A DNA stretch of 64,000 nt from Chloroflexota bacterium (GCA_009838965.1 VXQP01000078.1:1-64000), one strand, 5' to 3'; positions 8,360-17,651 are shown, counted from the first letter of the stretch. Notes: generated by a model from the sequence alone, not told the origin. A program made the numbers and translations.

Positions 8360-9279
8360 TACGCCTCCCTCTTCGGCAACTCCCTTGCCTGCTTGATGCC
8401 GTCCGCCAGCAGGTTGACCCCAATCACGAGCGACGCCACTGCGGCTGCCGGCGCAAGCGCAACCCATGGGGCCCCGGTGATGAAGATGCGGCTCTCGCTG
8501 ATCATGAGCCCCCAGTCCGAGGACGGCGGCTGCACGCCGAGTCCGAGGAACCCGAGCGACGCGACGAGCAGGATCGAGTAGCTGAACCGGACCGACGCCT
8601 CGACGGCGAGAACCGGCAGCGTGTTGGGCAGTATCTCCCGGAAGATGATGTAGACGTTCGGCTCGCCGCGCAGCCGCGCAGCATCGACGAACTCCAGGCT
8701 CTTCACCGCCAAGGTGGAGGAGCGCATCACCCGGGCAACAGGCGCGATGAACACGATGCCGATAGTGCCGGCGATGTTGATGGGGTTCGGTCCAAGGCTC
8801 GTGAGCACGAGGAGCGCTATCAGCAGCGAGGGGAACGACATCATGGCGTCCATGATGCGCATCACCACCTCGTCCGTGCGCCCTCCCTTGTACCCACTGC
8901 TCATCCCGACGACGGTGCCGAGGGCGATGCCGAGCAACGCGCCCGCCGCCGCCACCGAGATCAGCGACGTGGCGCCCGACATCACCCTGCTGAGCACGTC
9001 CCTGCCGAACTGGTCGGTGCCGAGCAGGAACTGGAGCGACGGCCCTTCCAGCTGATGGTCCTCGATGTGGAACTGCGTTGGCGGGTACGGCGCCAGGGCC
9101 TGGCCGAACAGCGCGAGGACCACGTGCAGGACCACCAGCGGCAAGCCGATCCTGCCCGCCGGAGTGCGGAGCGCAAGCCGTACCAGTGAGGCAAGCGCCC
9201 GCAGCAGAGCAGCCGCTATCGATGTTGCCGCATCGAGCGGGCCCAACTGCATCCTGGGGGAAGCCGTCGGAGCTGCCAT
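8359..9279 (-). CDS. peptide-type ABC transporter permease (DppC/OppC family)
   Basis: About 306 residues, the second membrane subunit of the importer. It has the N-terminal segment typical of DppC (TM1 near residues 40-60) followed by 'LLGTDQFGRDVLSRVMSGA', the conserved motif of this subunit. The binding-protein-dependent transport domain and EAA-like loop ('DAARLRGEPNVYIIFREILPN', a variant of EAAxxxGxxxxxIxxxHilPN) come later. I place the start at the ATG at 9279, which forms a TGATG junction with the stop of the upstream permease; a GTG one codon earlier is possible. Translation is probably coupled. Confidence 0.92.
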   Translation of the reverse strand: MAAPTASPRMQLGPLDAATSIAAALLRALASLVRLALRTPAGRIGLPLVVLHVVLALFGQALAPYPPTQFHIEDHQLEGPSLQFLLGTDQFGRDVLSRVMSGATSLISVAAAGALLGIALGTVVGMSSGYKGGRTDEVVMRIMDAMMSFPSLLIALLVLTSLGPNPINIAGTIGIVFIAPVARVMRSSTLAVKSLEFVDAARLRGEPNVYIIFREILPNTLPVLAVEASVRFSYSILLVASLGFLGLGVQPPSSDWGLMISESRIFITGAPWVALAPAAAVASLVIGVNLLADGIKQARELPKREA

Positions 9280-10223
9280 CACGTCAGCCTTATCCGCGGA
9301 TCGAGGGCGCCGTAGCTGAGGTCCGCCACGAGATTACTGAGCGCGTACGTCCCCGCGATGATGAGTGCGAGGGTCTGCAGCAGAGGAACGTCACGCGTGT
9401 TGATGGCAGTCAGCAGCAGTTGTCCCAGACCGGGGTAGGCGAAGACGTTCTCCACGATGATGAGCCCGCCGAGCATCCATCCCATGTTCACGGCGATCAC
9501 GCTGATCGTCGGGAGCATGGCATTCGGGACGACATGCCGGAGCAGTACGCGCCGCATCGGCAGTCCCTTCAGCACCGCCGTGCGAACGTATTGCGTGTTC
9601 AGTACCTCGATGACGTTGGCCCGCGTCATCCGCATGATGTACGCGAACAGCACGCCGGTCAGCGTCAGCGTGGGAAGCACGAGGATCAAGGGTCTCGTGA
9701 GCGGGCTCGTCCCCGGCAGGATCGCACTCGATGAGGGGAGCCAGCCGAGGAACGACGAGAACACGATGATCAACAGGACTCCCGTCACGAACTCGGGCAG
9801 CGAGATGGCCACGAGGCTCCCGACCGACACGGCATGGTCCGTCTTCGACCCTTGCCGCACCCCCATCCATACGCCTATGGCGACGGCCGAGGGCACCGCG
9901 ACGAGGAAGGCGAACCCCGCCAGGATCAGCGAGTTCGCCAGTCTCGGCGCGATCACCTGCGTCACCGGGATCTTCTGGACGAAGGAGTCGCCCATGTCGC
10001 CCCGGACCACCCCGCCGATCCAGTCCAGGTAGCGGACCGGGGCGGGGCGGTCCAGGCCAAGCGTCTCCCGGATGTGCTTCAGGTTCTGTTCGGTGGCGCC
10101 TTGCCCCATGACCATCTGCGCGACATCGCCGGGCAGGATCTCCGTGATGGCGAAGATGGCTGTCGAGACCACAAGAAGGGTCACGACGATCAGGCTGATG
10201 CGCCTTACCAGGAACCGCGTCAT
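9279..10223 (-). CDS. peptide-type ABC transporter permease (DppB/OppB family)
   Basis: A 314-residue membrane subunit. It begins 'MTRFLVRRISLIVVTLLVVS', the standard DppB start with TM1. It continues with 'LPGDVAQMVMGQGATEQ' and the region before TM2 ending 'LGLDRPAPVRYLDWIGG', both diagnostic. The EAA loop 'YVRTAVLKGLPMRRVLLRHV' (about residues 215-235) docks the ATPase. It lies 17 bases after the binding-protein gene and overlaps the dppC-like gene. Confidence 0.93.
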   Translation of the reverse strand: MTRFLVRRISLIVVTLLVVSTAIFAITEILPGDVAQMVMGQGATEQNLKHIRETLGLDRPAPVRYLDWIGGVVRGDMGDSFVQKIPVTQVIAPRLANSLILAGFAFLVAVPSAVAIGVWMGVRQGSKTDHAVSVGSLVAISLPEFVTGVLLIIVFSSFLGWLPSSSAILPGTSPLTRPLILVLPTLTLTGVLFAYIMRMTRANVIEVLNTQYVRTAVLKGLPMRRVLLRHVVPNAMLPTISVIAVNMGWMLGGLIIVENVFAYPGLGQLLLTAINTRDVPLLQTLALIIAGTYALSNLVADLSYGALDPRIRLT

Positions 10224-10240
10224 TTGCCGTTACCCGCCTT

Positions 10241-11827
10241 TCACTCCCTGTCGAGCCATGCTTCGTTCAGGATGAGCCAGCCCAGCGGGTGCGGGTTCAC
10301 GTTGCGGACGTCGTCCCGCTCGCCGTAGAGCACCGGCTGGAAGGCGGTTACGAGGCGCGGAACGTCTTCGACCAGGATGCACTGGATCTGTTTGTACGTC
10401 TCCGCACGCTCGGCATCGTCCACCTGCCCGCGGGCCTTGACGATGAGCGCGTCGAGCTCGTCGTTGAGGTAACGCGGGGCGTTCCAGGTAGAGTCGCTCA
10501 TGTACTGGATGCTGAGCGCCTGGTCGGGCGTCCGGCCGAACCAGTACACCACGGTGAAGTTCTCGATCAACCAGGTGTTCGCCCAGAACTGGTCCTCAGG
10601 CCTCTGGACGAGGTTCACGGTGATGCCGGCTGGCGCTGCGCTCTCCTTCAGGGCGACCGATTGCTCCAGCATGCCCGGGCCGACGTTGCCGGTGTAGAGG
10701 GTGACCTCCAGCCCGTCCGGATAGCCGGCTTCGGCCAGCAGCTCCTTCGCAAGCTCCGGGTCGTATTCCGGAGGAAGACACTCGGAGCTGAACATCGGGT
10801 CGTTGGGTGCGATCGGGTGGTCGTAGCCGATGCTGCCCCGCCCGAAGAGCGCGGCCTGGCGGATGGCTTCACGGTCGGTCGCGGCCTGGAGGGCCTGCCG
10901 GACCAGTTTGTTGTCGAACGGGGCCTCCCAGTTGCCCAGATCCAGCCCGATGTGGGAAGAACTGGCGGTTTCCAGCACTACGGTCCCGGGGTTGGCCTCG
11001 ATGCTGGGGGCGGTGGGCGGCTCCAGTTGGTAGATCACGTCCACGTCGCCGCTCTTGAGCGCTTCCGCCCGGGTCGACGGGTCCGGGATCAGCTGGAACA
11101 CGACCTCATCCAGGTACGGCTTGCCCTCGTCCCAGTAGTCGGGGTTCTTCGAGAGCACCGTCCGCTGACCGGGCAGATACTCCTCCAGGATGAAGGCGCC
11201 CGTCCCGACGCCTCCGAGCGTCAGCGTTTCAACGTCGACGTTCGACGGAGTGATCCTGGCCTGGTAGATGGAGAGCACCTCGGGGAAGAACGCGCTGGGG
11301 CTGACCAGGTCGAACCGGATCGTGTAGTCGTCGATGATCTCCATGTGCTCGATAACTTCGAACGTGGGCCGGGCAGGGGAATCGATCACCGGGTCCAGTA
11401 GGCGGTTGAACGAGAACACTACGTCCTCAGCCTTGAAGTCCTTGCCGTTGTGGAACTTCACGCCCTCCCGCAACTGGAATGTCCAGGACGACAGCTCCTC
11501 GTTGGGTTCCCACGACGTGGCCAACTCCGGCTTCACGGATAGGTCGGGCTGAATCATCAGCAGGTTGTCGTATATCTGCTGGGTGATGAGGGTGTCCGCC
11601 GTGCCGAGGGTCACCGGCGGGTCAAGGGTGTTGTTCTCCGACACCAGCGTGACCGTCAGCGACCCACCGGTCTTGATTCCATCGGAGCCGGAACCCCCGC
11701 CGCCGTCGCCGTCGTCGCCGCACGCGGCCAACGCCATGATGGCGAGCGCTGCAAGTGCCAGGCCGACTAGCGCCGCGAGGCGCGGCCACCCGGCTATGAC
11801 TATCGTCCTGTCTGTCCTCTCTCTCAT
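10241..11827 (-). CDS. peptide-type ABC transporter substrate-binding lipoprotein (SBP family 5)
   Basis: A 528-residue receptor of the importer encoded just downstream. The signal segment 'LVGLALAALAIMALAACGDD' ends in a lipobox (LAAC). An Asp/Gly/Ser-rich linker follows, then an SBP_bac_5 body with 'LVSENNTLDPPVTLGTADTL' near the start and 'DLSVKPELATSWEPNEELSS' and 'FQLREGVKFHNGKDFKAEDV' after it. The ATG at 11827 is preceded by GAGAGGTG. A longer start at 11854 also has a ribosome-site-like GGGAGG and cannot be excluded. Ligand unknown: family members bind peptides, nickel or other small molecules. Confidence 0.92.
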   Translation of the reverse strand: MRERTDRTIVIAGWPRLAALVGLALAALAIMALAACGDDGDGGGGSGSDGIKTGGSLTVTLVSENNTLDPPVTLGTADTLITQQIYDNLLMIQPDLSVKPELATSWEPNEELSSWTFQLREGVKFHNGKDFKAEDVVFSFNRLLDPVIDSPARPTFEVIEHMEIIDDYTIRFDLVSPSAFFPEVLSIYQARITPSNVDVETLTLGGVGTGAFILEEYLPGQRTVLSKNPDYWDEGKPYLDEVVFQLIPDPSTRAEALKSGDVDVIYQLEPPTAPSIEANPGTVVLETASSSHIGLDLGNWEAPFDNKLVRQALQAATDREAIRQAALFGRGSIGYDHPIAPNDPMFSSECLPPEYDPELAKELLAEAGYPDGLEVTLYTGNVGPGMLEQSVALKESAAPAGITVNLVQRPEDQFWANTWLIENFTVVYWFGRTPDQALSIQYMSDSTWNAPRYLNDELDALIVKARGQVDDAERAETYKQIQCILVEDVPRLVTAFQPVLYGERDDVRNVNPHPLGWLILNEAWLDRE

Positions 11828-12569
11828 CCGTTCACCTCTCTCATAACCCAACATGGAGGCTGTCCCTCCCTGGGGAAGATGGTTCGAGATTGCCATTCCG
11901 CTCCCGCAACAAGCACAAAGCTCCCGCGTGACGCCTGCTGTGGAGTTCTCCTTTGGGGGAGGCCAGGGGCGCAGCGGAGGAATCTCTGGTCGGCACTACC
12001 GAATGGGGGTGACGCGCCTGTTGTCGGCCTTTCTCGGGCTGCAGGGACCGGTTTGTTTTACCTCGGATTAGCTTGCAGCCAGCCGATCGGCGGCGGGTCA
12101 TTACCTACCATAGGCAGGAGCGATGGAGGGTGTCAACTTACCGAATCCGTCAACAGGAAAGTCCGATACCGTCATTAATCGACGCATGTATGCAGCCTTA
12201 GCGATGGTCAGCCGTAGGCATGGCCATGGCCATGCTCAGCCCGACAGGGCCAGGCCAGGGCACCGGCGCCGGGCCGGAGCAATCACAAGCCAGGGCCGCC
12301 CAGAACGCGCACTCCTGACGACAAGAGGGAGGTGCACCATCGGCCCCGGCAACGTCGCCGCTGTTCCGCGTTCGCACCATGTCAACGCCGCATTTCGCCC
12401 TGAGCCTGCGTTTTTCGTGCCCATATCCGCAGTGCTGGAGCGTGCTGAGCAATTCTCAAATGCGCTATTCAAGGTTCTCGCACTCCTGTGCCGGCCGCTC
12501 CGGGCAGGTAAACTCCCATGGGCGCCACCATCCCTATCTGCACGCCCAGCCAAGACGGAGGAGCGCTCC
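11828..12569. other. long intergenic region between divergent genes
   Basis: A stretch of 742 bases with no open frame I can support. It includes a block around 11937-12020 (TTTGGGGGAGGCCAGGGG and GAGGAATCTCTGGTCGG) that looks repeat-like, and a short GGCCAT tandem around 12219-12236 (CATGGCCATGGCCATG). The ribosome site GGAGGAG (12557-12563) belongs to the next gene, and TAAACT near 12510 is a possible -10 for it. The region may be a decayed gene, but no protein similarity is visible. Confidence 0.5.
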
Positions 12570-13574
12570 ATGACCACCAAACCGACGTTCAGCCTCGCGT
12601 TCGCGCCCAACCCGCGAAGCCGCCCCATCATGGACGGCACCATTAAGCCGGAAGGCATCGAACTCATCCCGACGGCGTCGGGCCCGGCGGAGACGTTCCA
12701 CCGGCAGCTGACACACCAGGAGTTCGATGTCTCGGAGATGTCATTATCGTCGCTCGCCATCATCACCGCGCAGGGGAACCGCGACTGGGTCACACTGCCT
12801 ATCTGCACCACGCGGACGTTCTTCGGCACCGGCGCACTCGTGCGCACGGACGCAGGCATCGAATCGCCCGCCGACCTCAAGGGGAAGCGCGTGGGCGTCA
12901 ACGAGTACCAGCAGACGGCGGCGCTCTGGGCGCGGGGTTTCTTCCAGCACGAGTACGGGGTCGCCCCGAGCGACGTGGAATGGTGGATGGAGCGCACGCA
13001 GGAGCTGAGCCACGGCGGGGCGACGGGGTTCGAACCGCCACCCGGCGTGACGCTGCATTACATGGACCCCGCGAAAGACCAGAACCTCGGCGGCATGATG
13101 GCGAACGGCGAACTGGACGCCATCTACGTCTACTTCTACGGCGGGGGCGGCATCAACCGGAGCACGCTCGACCTGCGCGCCCACGAGAAGGTACGGACAC
13201 TCTTCCCCGACCCGCTCGCGGAGTCGGCGCGCTACTACGCCAAGACGGGCATCTACCCCATCAATCACGTCGTCATCATGCGGCGGTCGCTCTACGAGCA
13301 GCACCCGTGGGCGGCACGGAACCTGTACGACGCGTTCGTGAAGGCGAAGGAGCTGTGGGTGTCGCGGACGCTCGAACAGGCGCAGCCGTTCGTCGACGCG
13401 GGGCTGCTGCCGTCGAACTCGCGCGCCGCGCTGACGACTGACCTCTTCCCGTACGGCGTCGCAGGGATCCGTCACACGCTGGAGACGGCGCTCGCCTACT
13501 CGACGGAGCAGGGGCTCACCCCGCGTGTGGTGAGCATCGAGGAGCTGATGGCCCCTACCCTGCTGGACACATAG
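12570..13574 (+). CDS. 4,5-dihydroxyphthalate decarboxylase-like / periplasmic-binding-fold protein
   Basis: A 334-residue protein with a type 2 periplasmic-binding fold and no signal peptide. Its N-terminus 'MTTKPTFSLAFAPNPRSRPI' and later 'PICTTRTFFGTGALVRTDAG' and 'ESPADLKGKRVGVNEYQQTA' match the family annotated as 4,5-dihydroxyphthalate decarboxylase. The 'PADLKGKRVGV' stretch is the shared binding-protein core. Because it lacks an export signal, an enzymatic role is likelier than transport, but the substrate is not readable. The ATG is fixed by GGAGGAG six bases upstream. It may belong with the aromatic-acid genes elsewhere in the window. Confidence 0.75.
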   Translation: MTTKPTFSLAFAPNPRSRPIMDGTIKPEGIELIPTASGPAETFHRQLTHQEFDVSEMSLSSLAIITAQGNRDWVTLPICTTRTFFGTGALVRTDAGIESPADLKGKRVGVNEYQQTAALWARGFFQHEYGVAPSDVEWWMERTQELSHGGATGFEPPPGVTLHYMDPAKDQNLGGMMANGELDAIYVYFYGGGGINRSTLDLRAHEKVRTLFPDPLAESARYYAKTGIYPINHVVIMRRSLYEQHPWAARNLYDAFVKAKELWVSRTLEQAQPFVDAGLLPSNSRAALTTDLFPYGVAGIRHTLETALAYSTEQGLTPRVVSIEELMAPTLLDT

Positions 13575-13613
13575 CGAGAGCAGAGAGCCGAAGCGAAGAA
13601 GAGTTCCACAGGA

Positions 13614-14801
13614 ATGGCAGACGACCAGCGTTCACCCGGCGTGCACGGAGAGAACGGTTCCGGCCCGGTAACGGAACCCGACCGCATCACGAGCCTGGAC
13701 CTCCTGCGTGGGGTGGCGGTGCTGGTAATCGTGCTGATGAACGCCGTTTCCTTCAAGCACGGACTGGCGCCGTACATCAACCTCAGCGCGGGCGGGTCCG
13801 AGACGTGGCTGGACTGGACCATCGGCGTGTTCGGCGAGATCTTCATCGACCAGAAGTTCATGGGGATATTCTCGCTGCTGTTCGGCGCGGGGATACTCCT
13901 GTTCATCGAACGGGCCGAGCGGCGGGAAGGCCGGCCTGTCCTGCTGAACCTGTGGCGCAACGTCCTGCTGCTGGGCATCGGCATCCTCCATGCCATCCTC
14001 TGGGACGGCGACGTGCTGATCGCCTACGCCGTCTCAGCCGTATTCCTGCTCGCGTTGCGCAAACTGCCCTCCAGAGCCCTCATCGGCATCGGGGCCGTCG
14101 TGTACCTGCTTTCCGTCCCTCTCATGCTGCTGATGCAGGCCATCGCAAACGGCGCCGACGTATCGCTGGCCGGCATCTGGGAGCCGGGGAAGCTCGGCGG
14201 GGGCAGCGATCCGTCCCTCAGCGAAAGCATGGGGGGACTCCTGCTGCTCGGTTACTTCCTGCGCGCGCTGGGGCTGATCCTGATGGGCGCCGGTCTATAC
14301 CGCCTCGGGTTCATGAACGGCAGCATGGCGACGAGCACCTACAGGTTCGTTGCCGTGCTCGGCCTGGGCGTCGGGCTGGCGCTGGCCACGGTCGGCGTGG
14401 TCGTCACGGCGCTCGGAGACTACTCGCGGGACGTGGCCTTCATCGGCCAGGTCCCCAATACGCTGGGCTCGATCCCCGCGTCGCTCGGCTACATGAGCCT
14501 CATCATCCTCTGGAACAAGAGCCGGGATAACTGGCTGAAACGCCGGTTGCTCGCCACCGGGCGGATGGCGCTCACCAACTATCTCTCACAGACCGTACTG
14601 GGGATGCTGGTGCTCAACGTCCTGCTTGGGGACGTTTCCGTGACCCGTACGGGCATCTTTGCGTTCTGCATGGGCATCTGGGTAGTGCAGATCTGGTGGT
14701 CGCCGCTCTGGCTCAGCCGCTTCCGTTTCGGCCCTGCCGAATGGCTGTGGCGGGTCGCCACCTACCGAAAGGGACAACCTCTGCGGCGGGGTCCAGCCTA
14801 G
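13614..14801 (+). CDS. DUF418 family membrane protein
   Basis: A 395-residue polytopic protein. It opens with 'DRITSLDLLRGVAVLVIVLMN' region residues (the family's RI.xLDxLRGxAvlGI motif) and ends with the DUF418 C-terminal domain, including 'GRMALTNYLSQTVLGML' and 'FRFGPAEWLWRVATY', where the Gly-Pro-Glu/Trp cluster is conserved. About 8-10 transmembrane segments are visible. The function is unknown; relatives are proposed acyl-transfer or transport proteins. It follows the previous gene by 39 bases. Its TAG (14799-14801) overlaps the original TAG of the convergent Nudix gene. Confidence 0.88.
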   Translation: MADDQRSPGVHGENGSGPVTEPDRITSLDLLRGVAVLVIVLMNAVSFKHGLAPYINLSAGGSETWLDWTIGVFGEIFIDQKFMGIFSLLFGAGILLFIERAERREGRPVLLNLWRNVLLLGIGILHAILWDGDVLIAYAVSAVFLLALRKLPSRALIGIGAVVYLLSVPLMLLMQAIANGADVSLAGIWEPGKLGGGSDPSLSESMGGLLLLGYFLRALGLILMGAGLYRLGFMNGSMATSTYRFVAVLGLGVGLALATVGVVVTALGDYSRDVAFIGQVPNTLGSIPASLGYMSLIILWNKSRDNWLKRRLLATGRMALTNYLSQTVLGMLVLNVLLGDVSVTRTGIFAFCMGIWVVQIWWSPLWLSRFRFGPAEWLWRVATYRKGQPLRRGPA

Positions 14802-15214
14802 CGCTGCGCAAGCGTCTGCACCACCGGCCTGCGATAGGCTTCCAACCCAGAAGAGTCGGGGAGTTCGTCAGCCGAGAATCAGCCTATCGCGCTGTGTTCG
14901 TCCAGTGCCGCGTTGACCGGCTCGCCTCTCCACGCAGTCACCGCGAAGATGGCGATCTCCGCAGGCTCAACCGGGTCATGTACGATTCCGAGGGGATGGA
15001 ACGCCTCGATATCCACGCCCAGTTCCTCACGAGCCTCTCGGCGCAGGGCTTCCTCCAGAGGCTCTCCCTCTTCGACATGCCCCCCGAACAGGTCCCACAC
15101 GTCCGGGTAGTGGCGTGCCGTTGAGGACCTCTTGGCGAGGAGCACCCGGCCACCGCGTACCATCGCTCCGGCCACGCAAGGCGCGATGGTGGCCTGTCCT
15201 TCAGGAGTAGGCAT
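14798..15214 (-). pseudogene. Nudix hydrolase interrupted by an in-frame TGA
   Basis: The frame opens at ATG 15214 and carries a complete Nudix box, GHVEEGEPLEEALRREAREELGV (written here as its G-x5-E-x7-RE-x2-EE-x-G pattern, about residues 45-67). It stops at TGA 14879-14881 after 111 codons, at DEHSAIG. Reading on, the same frame gives FSADELPDSSGLEAYRR and ends at TAG 14798-14800, for a normal 138-codon protein. The TGA occupies the place where relatives have Trp (SAIGW-F), so TGG to TGA is the likely change. TGA is used as a normal stop elsewhere here. The gene follows gpsA by 11 bases. The truncated product might retain activity. Confidence 0.75.
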
Positions 15215-15225
15215 TGACTCCCTCT

Positions 15226-16242
15226 CTACTCCTGACGCGGCGCGCGGGCCATCAGTTCGAGGAGGGCGTCCTGGGGCGATGCGCCGTCGAACAGCACGCG
15301 GGCCGTCGCCGCGGCGATGGGGGCCTCGACGCCGAGCGCGTTCGCCATCTCGAGCGCCGCGGAGGTCGTACCGACGCCTTCGGCGACCTGCCCGCCCAAC
15401 GACTCGATCGCCTCCTCGAGCGTGCGGCCCTCGGCGAGCGCGAGCCCGACGCGGTAGTTGCGGCTGAGGTTGCTGTAGCAGGTCGCGATGAGGTCGCCGA
15501 AGCCCGCCGTGCCCGCGAACGTAGCAGCCTGCGCGCCCGCCGCGACGCCCAGACGCACCATCTCAGCCAGCCCCCTCGTGACGAACGCCGCTTTCGCATT
15601 GTCGCCGAGCTGCATGCCGTCGCAGATGGCCGCGCCGATCGCCATCACGTTCTTCAGCGTACCGCCCAGCTCCGTCCCGATGATGTCGGCGTTCGTGTAG
15701 ACGCGGAGCGTCGGCGAGTTGAACAGCCGCTGCGCTGACGTCGCCGCGTCGGCGGATGGGGATGCGATGACCGTTGCCGACGGCAGGCCGCGCGCGACCT
15801 CGCGGGCGAGGTTGGGGCCGGAGAGTGCACAGAGGGTCGGCGCGGCGTCGGGCAGCTCTTCGGCGAGCACGACGCTCATGCGTTTGAACGTTCCCTGCTC
15901 CAGTCCCTTGCACGCGGAGACGACGATGGCGTCCGCTGGCACGTGAGGCGCGGCGCGGCGGGCGTTATCGCGCAGGGTGTGGCTCGGCACGGCGAAGACG
16001 ACGAACGGCGCGCCGTCCATGCCCTCGGCCCAGTCTGCGGTCACGCGCAGCGACGGCGGGAAGGGGTGACCCGGCAGCCGCGCCGCGAGCTCGCCGTCCG
16101 ACGCCAGCCGCTGCGCTTCGGCGTCCGAGCGCGCGAGGAGCCGCACGTCGATTCCGCGTCGCGCGAGGATGAGGGCGAGCGTCCCGCCCCACGACGTTGT
16201 GCCGACGACCGCAACGGGTCCTTGCTGCTCTGCTGAGGTCAT
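15226..16242 (-). CDS. gpsA: NAD(P)-dependent glycerol-3-phosphate dehydrogenase
   Basis: A 338-residue enzyme that reduces dihydroxyacetone phosphate to sn-glycerol 3-phosphate for phospholipid synthesis. The N-terminal nucleotide fold has 'VAVVGTTSWGGTLALILAR', a slightly altered form of the usual GAGSWGTALA. Conserved later elements are 'VSACKGLEQGTFKRMS', 'ALSGPNLAREVARGLPSA' and 'ELGGTLKNVMAIGAAICDG' (catalytic Lys in GTLKN). 'GTAGFGDLIATCYSNLSRN' closes the substrate domain. ATG at 16242 is preceded by GGGAGG. It is transcribed with the damaged Nudix gene. Confidence 0.95.
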   Translation of the reverse strand: MTSAEQQGPVAVVGTTSWGGTLALILARRGIDVRLLARSDAEAQRLASDGELAARLPGHPFPPSLRVTADWAEGMDGAPFVVFAVPSHTLRDNARRAAPHVPADAIVVSACKGLEQGTFKRMSVVLAEELPDAAPTLCALSGPNLAREVARGLPSATVIASPSADAATSAQRLFNSPTLRVYTNADIIGTELGGTLKNVMAIGAAICDGMQLGDNAKAAFVTRGLAEMVRLGVAAGAQAATFAGTAGFGDLIATCYSNLSRNYRVGLALAEGRTLEEAIESLGGQVAEGVGTTSAALEMANALGVEAPIAAATARVLFDGASPQDALLELMARAPRQE

Positions 16243-16301
16243 GCCTCCCTCCCACGGCAGGGGCAGATTCTAGCGTCGCGAGGAGGTGAGGGGGAGGCGA
16301 T

Positions 16302-16328
16302 AAGGGGGCGGCCTTGTGCCGCCCCCTT
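16302..16328 (-). terminator. hairpin terminator after the bicupin gene
   Basis: A perfect 11-bp stem, AAGGGGGCGGC (16302-16312) and GCCGCCCCCTT (16318-16328), with a five-base loop. It lies about 30 bases past the stop of the minus-strand cupin gene and upstream of gpsA. On the minus strand there is no T tract beyond TT, but the stem is very stable. Confidence 0.7.
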
Positions 16329-16359
16329 TGATTCGTCCTTACTCCCCAGTAGCGGTGCC

Positions 16360-17535
16360 CTAGTCGTAGTCCTGGAGCGCGCCCTTCTTGTTCTCGGGAC
16401 CGGGGACGCCGGTGCAGGTCGAGACGAGGTTCTTCATGCGGCACTCCTGGCCGTACTTGGCCAGTTCGGCCTCGAAGATCTCGTGGACGCGGGGGTCTTC
16501 GTCCTCGTACTCGAGCTGGATGCCGCCCTCCTTGATGCTCACCATGGCGCGGATCTCGCCCCGGCGTGAGGGGTCGTTGATGCCGCGCTGGTAGGTGTAC
16601 TTGCGGGAGTTGGAGGGGCTCATGTTGATGTAGCGCGCGGGCGTCGTGCCGACGTTGAAGTGCTGGTGGAAGTACTCGCTGTAGGCGTCCTGCGTCGGGA
16701 GGTAGAGGCTGCCGCGCTGCCAGTCCGCCTTCACCAGGTCGGACATGTCCTCCTTCTGCCACACGAGCGCGAAGCCGACGCCGCCGGTGATGAGCAGGTG
16801 CGCGCCGGGGCCGTGGCGGTGCGCCTTCTTGTAGGTGCCCACCGGGAACTCCGAGATGTGGGAGGAGACGGTGTTGTCGGACAGCGACAGCATGATGTTG
16901 GTGCCGCCCGCGCCACGCTCCGACCAGTCCGGCATGGGCATGTTCGCCGCGTCCGGCAGGAAGTTGGTCTCCCACACCCGGCCCTTGTACATCTGGCCGG
17001 AGCCGGAGGCCCAGCCCTCCTCGGCGGTGAGGCGGTCCGGGAAAACGTAGGGGTTGTTCCAGATGAAGTCTTCCGTGATGAACTTGCGGATCATGCCGGG
17101 CAGGTTGGTGACCGAGACCATGCGGGTGGGCTCCGTGCCGCTGCCGTTGAAGTGCTGGTACCAGGCGTTCATGGGGATTGAGAAGTATGCGCCCTCCGTC
17201 CACTCGAATGTCTGCTTGCGGGACTCGTCGTACCAGACGGAGGTCGCGCCGCGTCCGCTGAGGACGTAGATGACCTCGTTGAACATGTGGCGCTCGGGGT
17301 TGGTCTTGCCCGCGGGCCCTACCTCGACGACGTGCTCGTCTGTCTCCTCGTCGCCGTCGAGGTAGACGACCGCGCCGTTGCAGCCCTTGCGGGGCCAGTA
17401 GTCGAGCTCCAGGGAATAGAGGTCCCTGATATAGAGCCCGCCGTGGATCACCGCACCTTCGTTCTTCTGCCACTCCTCGTACGTGTCGATTCGCTCGAAC
17501 GTCGGGGCGAGGGCCGGGTCGTAGTTCGTCGTCAT
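16360..17535 (-). CDS. bicupin-domain protein
   Basis: A 391-residue protein with two cupin-like barrels. The first has 'ERHMFNEVIYVLSGRGATSV' (about residues 82-101), with a His and Glu in metal-ligand positions. The second has 'YKKAHRHGPGAHLLITGGVG' (about 240-259), with HxH. This resembles gentisate-dioxygenase-like or other metal-dependent bicupin enzymes. The true substrate is unclear, and I would not assign a reaction. The ATG at 17535 is fixed by GAGGAGG upstream, and a longer frame is rejected for that reason. It is a single gene, with its own hairpin terminator downstream. Confidence 0.75.
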   Translation of the reverse strand: MTTNYDPALAPTFERIDTYEEWQKNEGAVIHGGLYIRDLYSLELDYWPRKGCNGAVVYLDGDEETDEHVVEVGPAGKTNPERHMFNEVIYVLSGRGATSVWYDESRKQTFEWTEGAYFSIPMNAWYQHFNGSGTEPTRMVSVTNLPGMIRKFITEDFIWNNPYVFPDRLTAEEGWASGSGQMYKGRVWETNFLPDAANMPMPDWSERGAGGTNIMLSLSDNTVSSHISEFPVGTYKKAHRHGPGAHLLITGGVGFALVWQKEDMSDLVKADWQRGSLYLPTQDAYSEYFHQHFNVGTTPARYINMSPSNSRKYTYQRGINDPSRRGEIRAMVSIKEGGIQLEYEDEDPRVHEIFEAELAKYGQECRMKNLVSTCTGVPGPENKKGALQDYD

Positions 17536-17651
17536 GGTGTCCTCCTCTGACGAATTCCGCGCAGGCTGGTGCATTCGCCTGCGCGCAATCGGGAAGTTAC
17601 GCCCGCGTGCGCCAGTCGTCAATCGGGGGCTCACCGCGAATGGCGGAGCAA

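Noticed and set aside
5498..8581. A 1,027-codon plus-strand frame across prmA and the ABC ATPase gene
   Set aside because: Low-complexity Arg/Gly sequence antisense to a protein with clear Walker motifs. No start signal and no recognisable family.
12123..12569. Longer N-terminus for the dihydroxyphthalate-decarboxylase-like protein
   Set aside because: The upstream 149 codons are low in similarity to anything, and GGAGGAG at 12557-12563 is ideally placed for the ATG at 12570.
14879..14881. Reassignment of TGA to tryptophan
   Set aside because: TGA ends many intact genes here, for example at 31885-31887 and 49496-49498, and TGG is used for Trp throughout.
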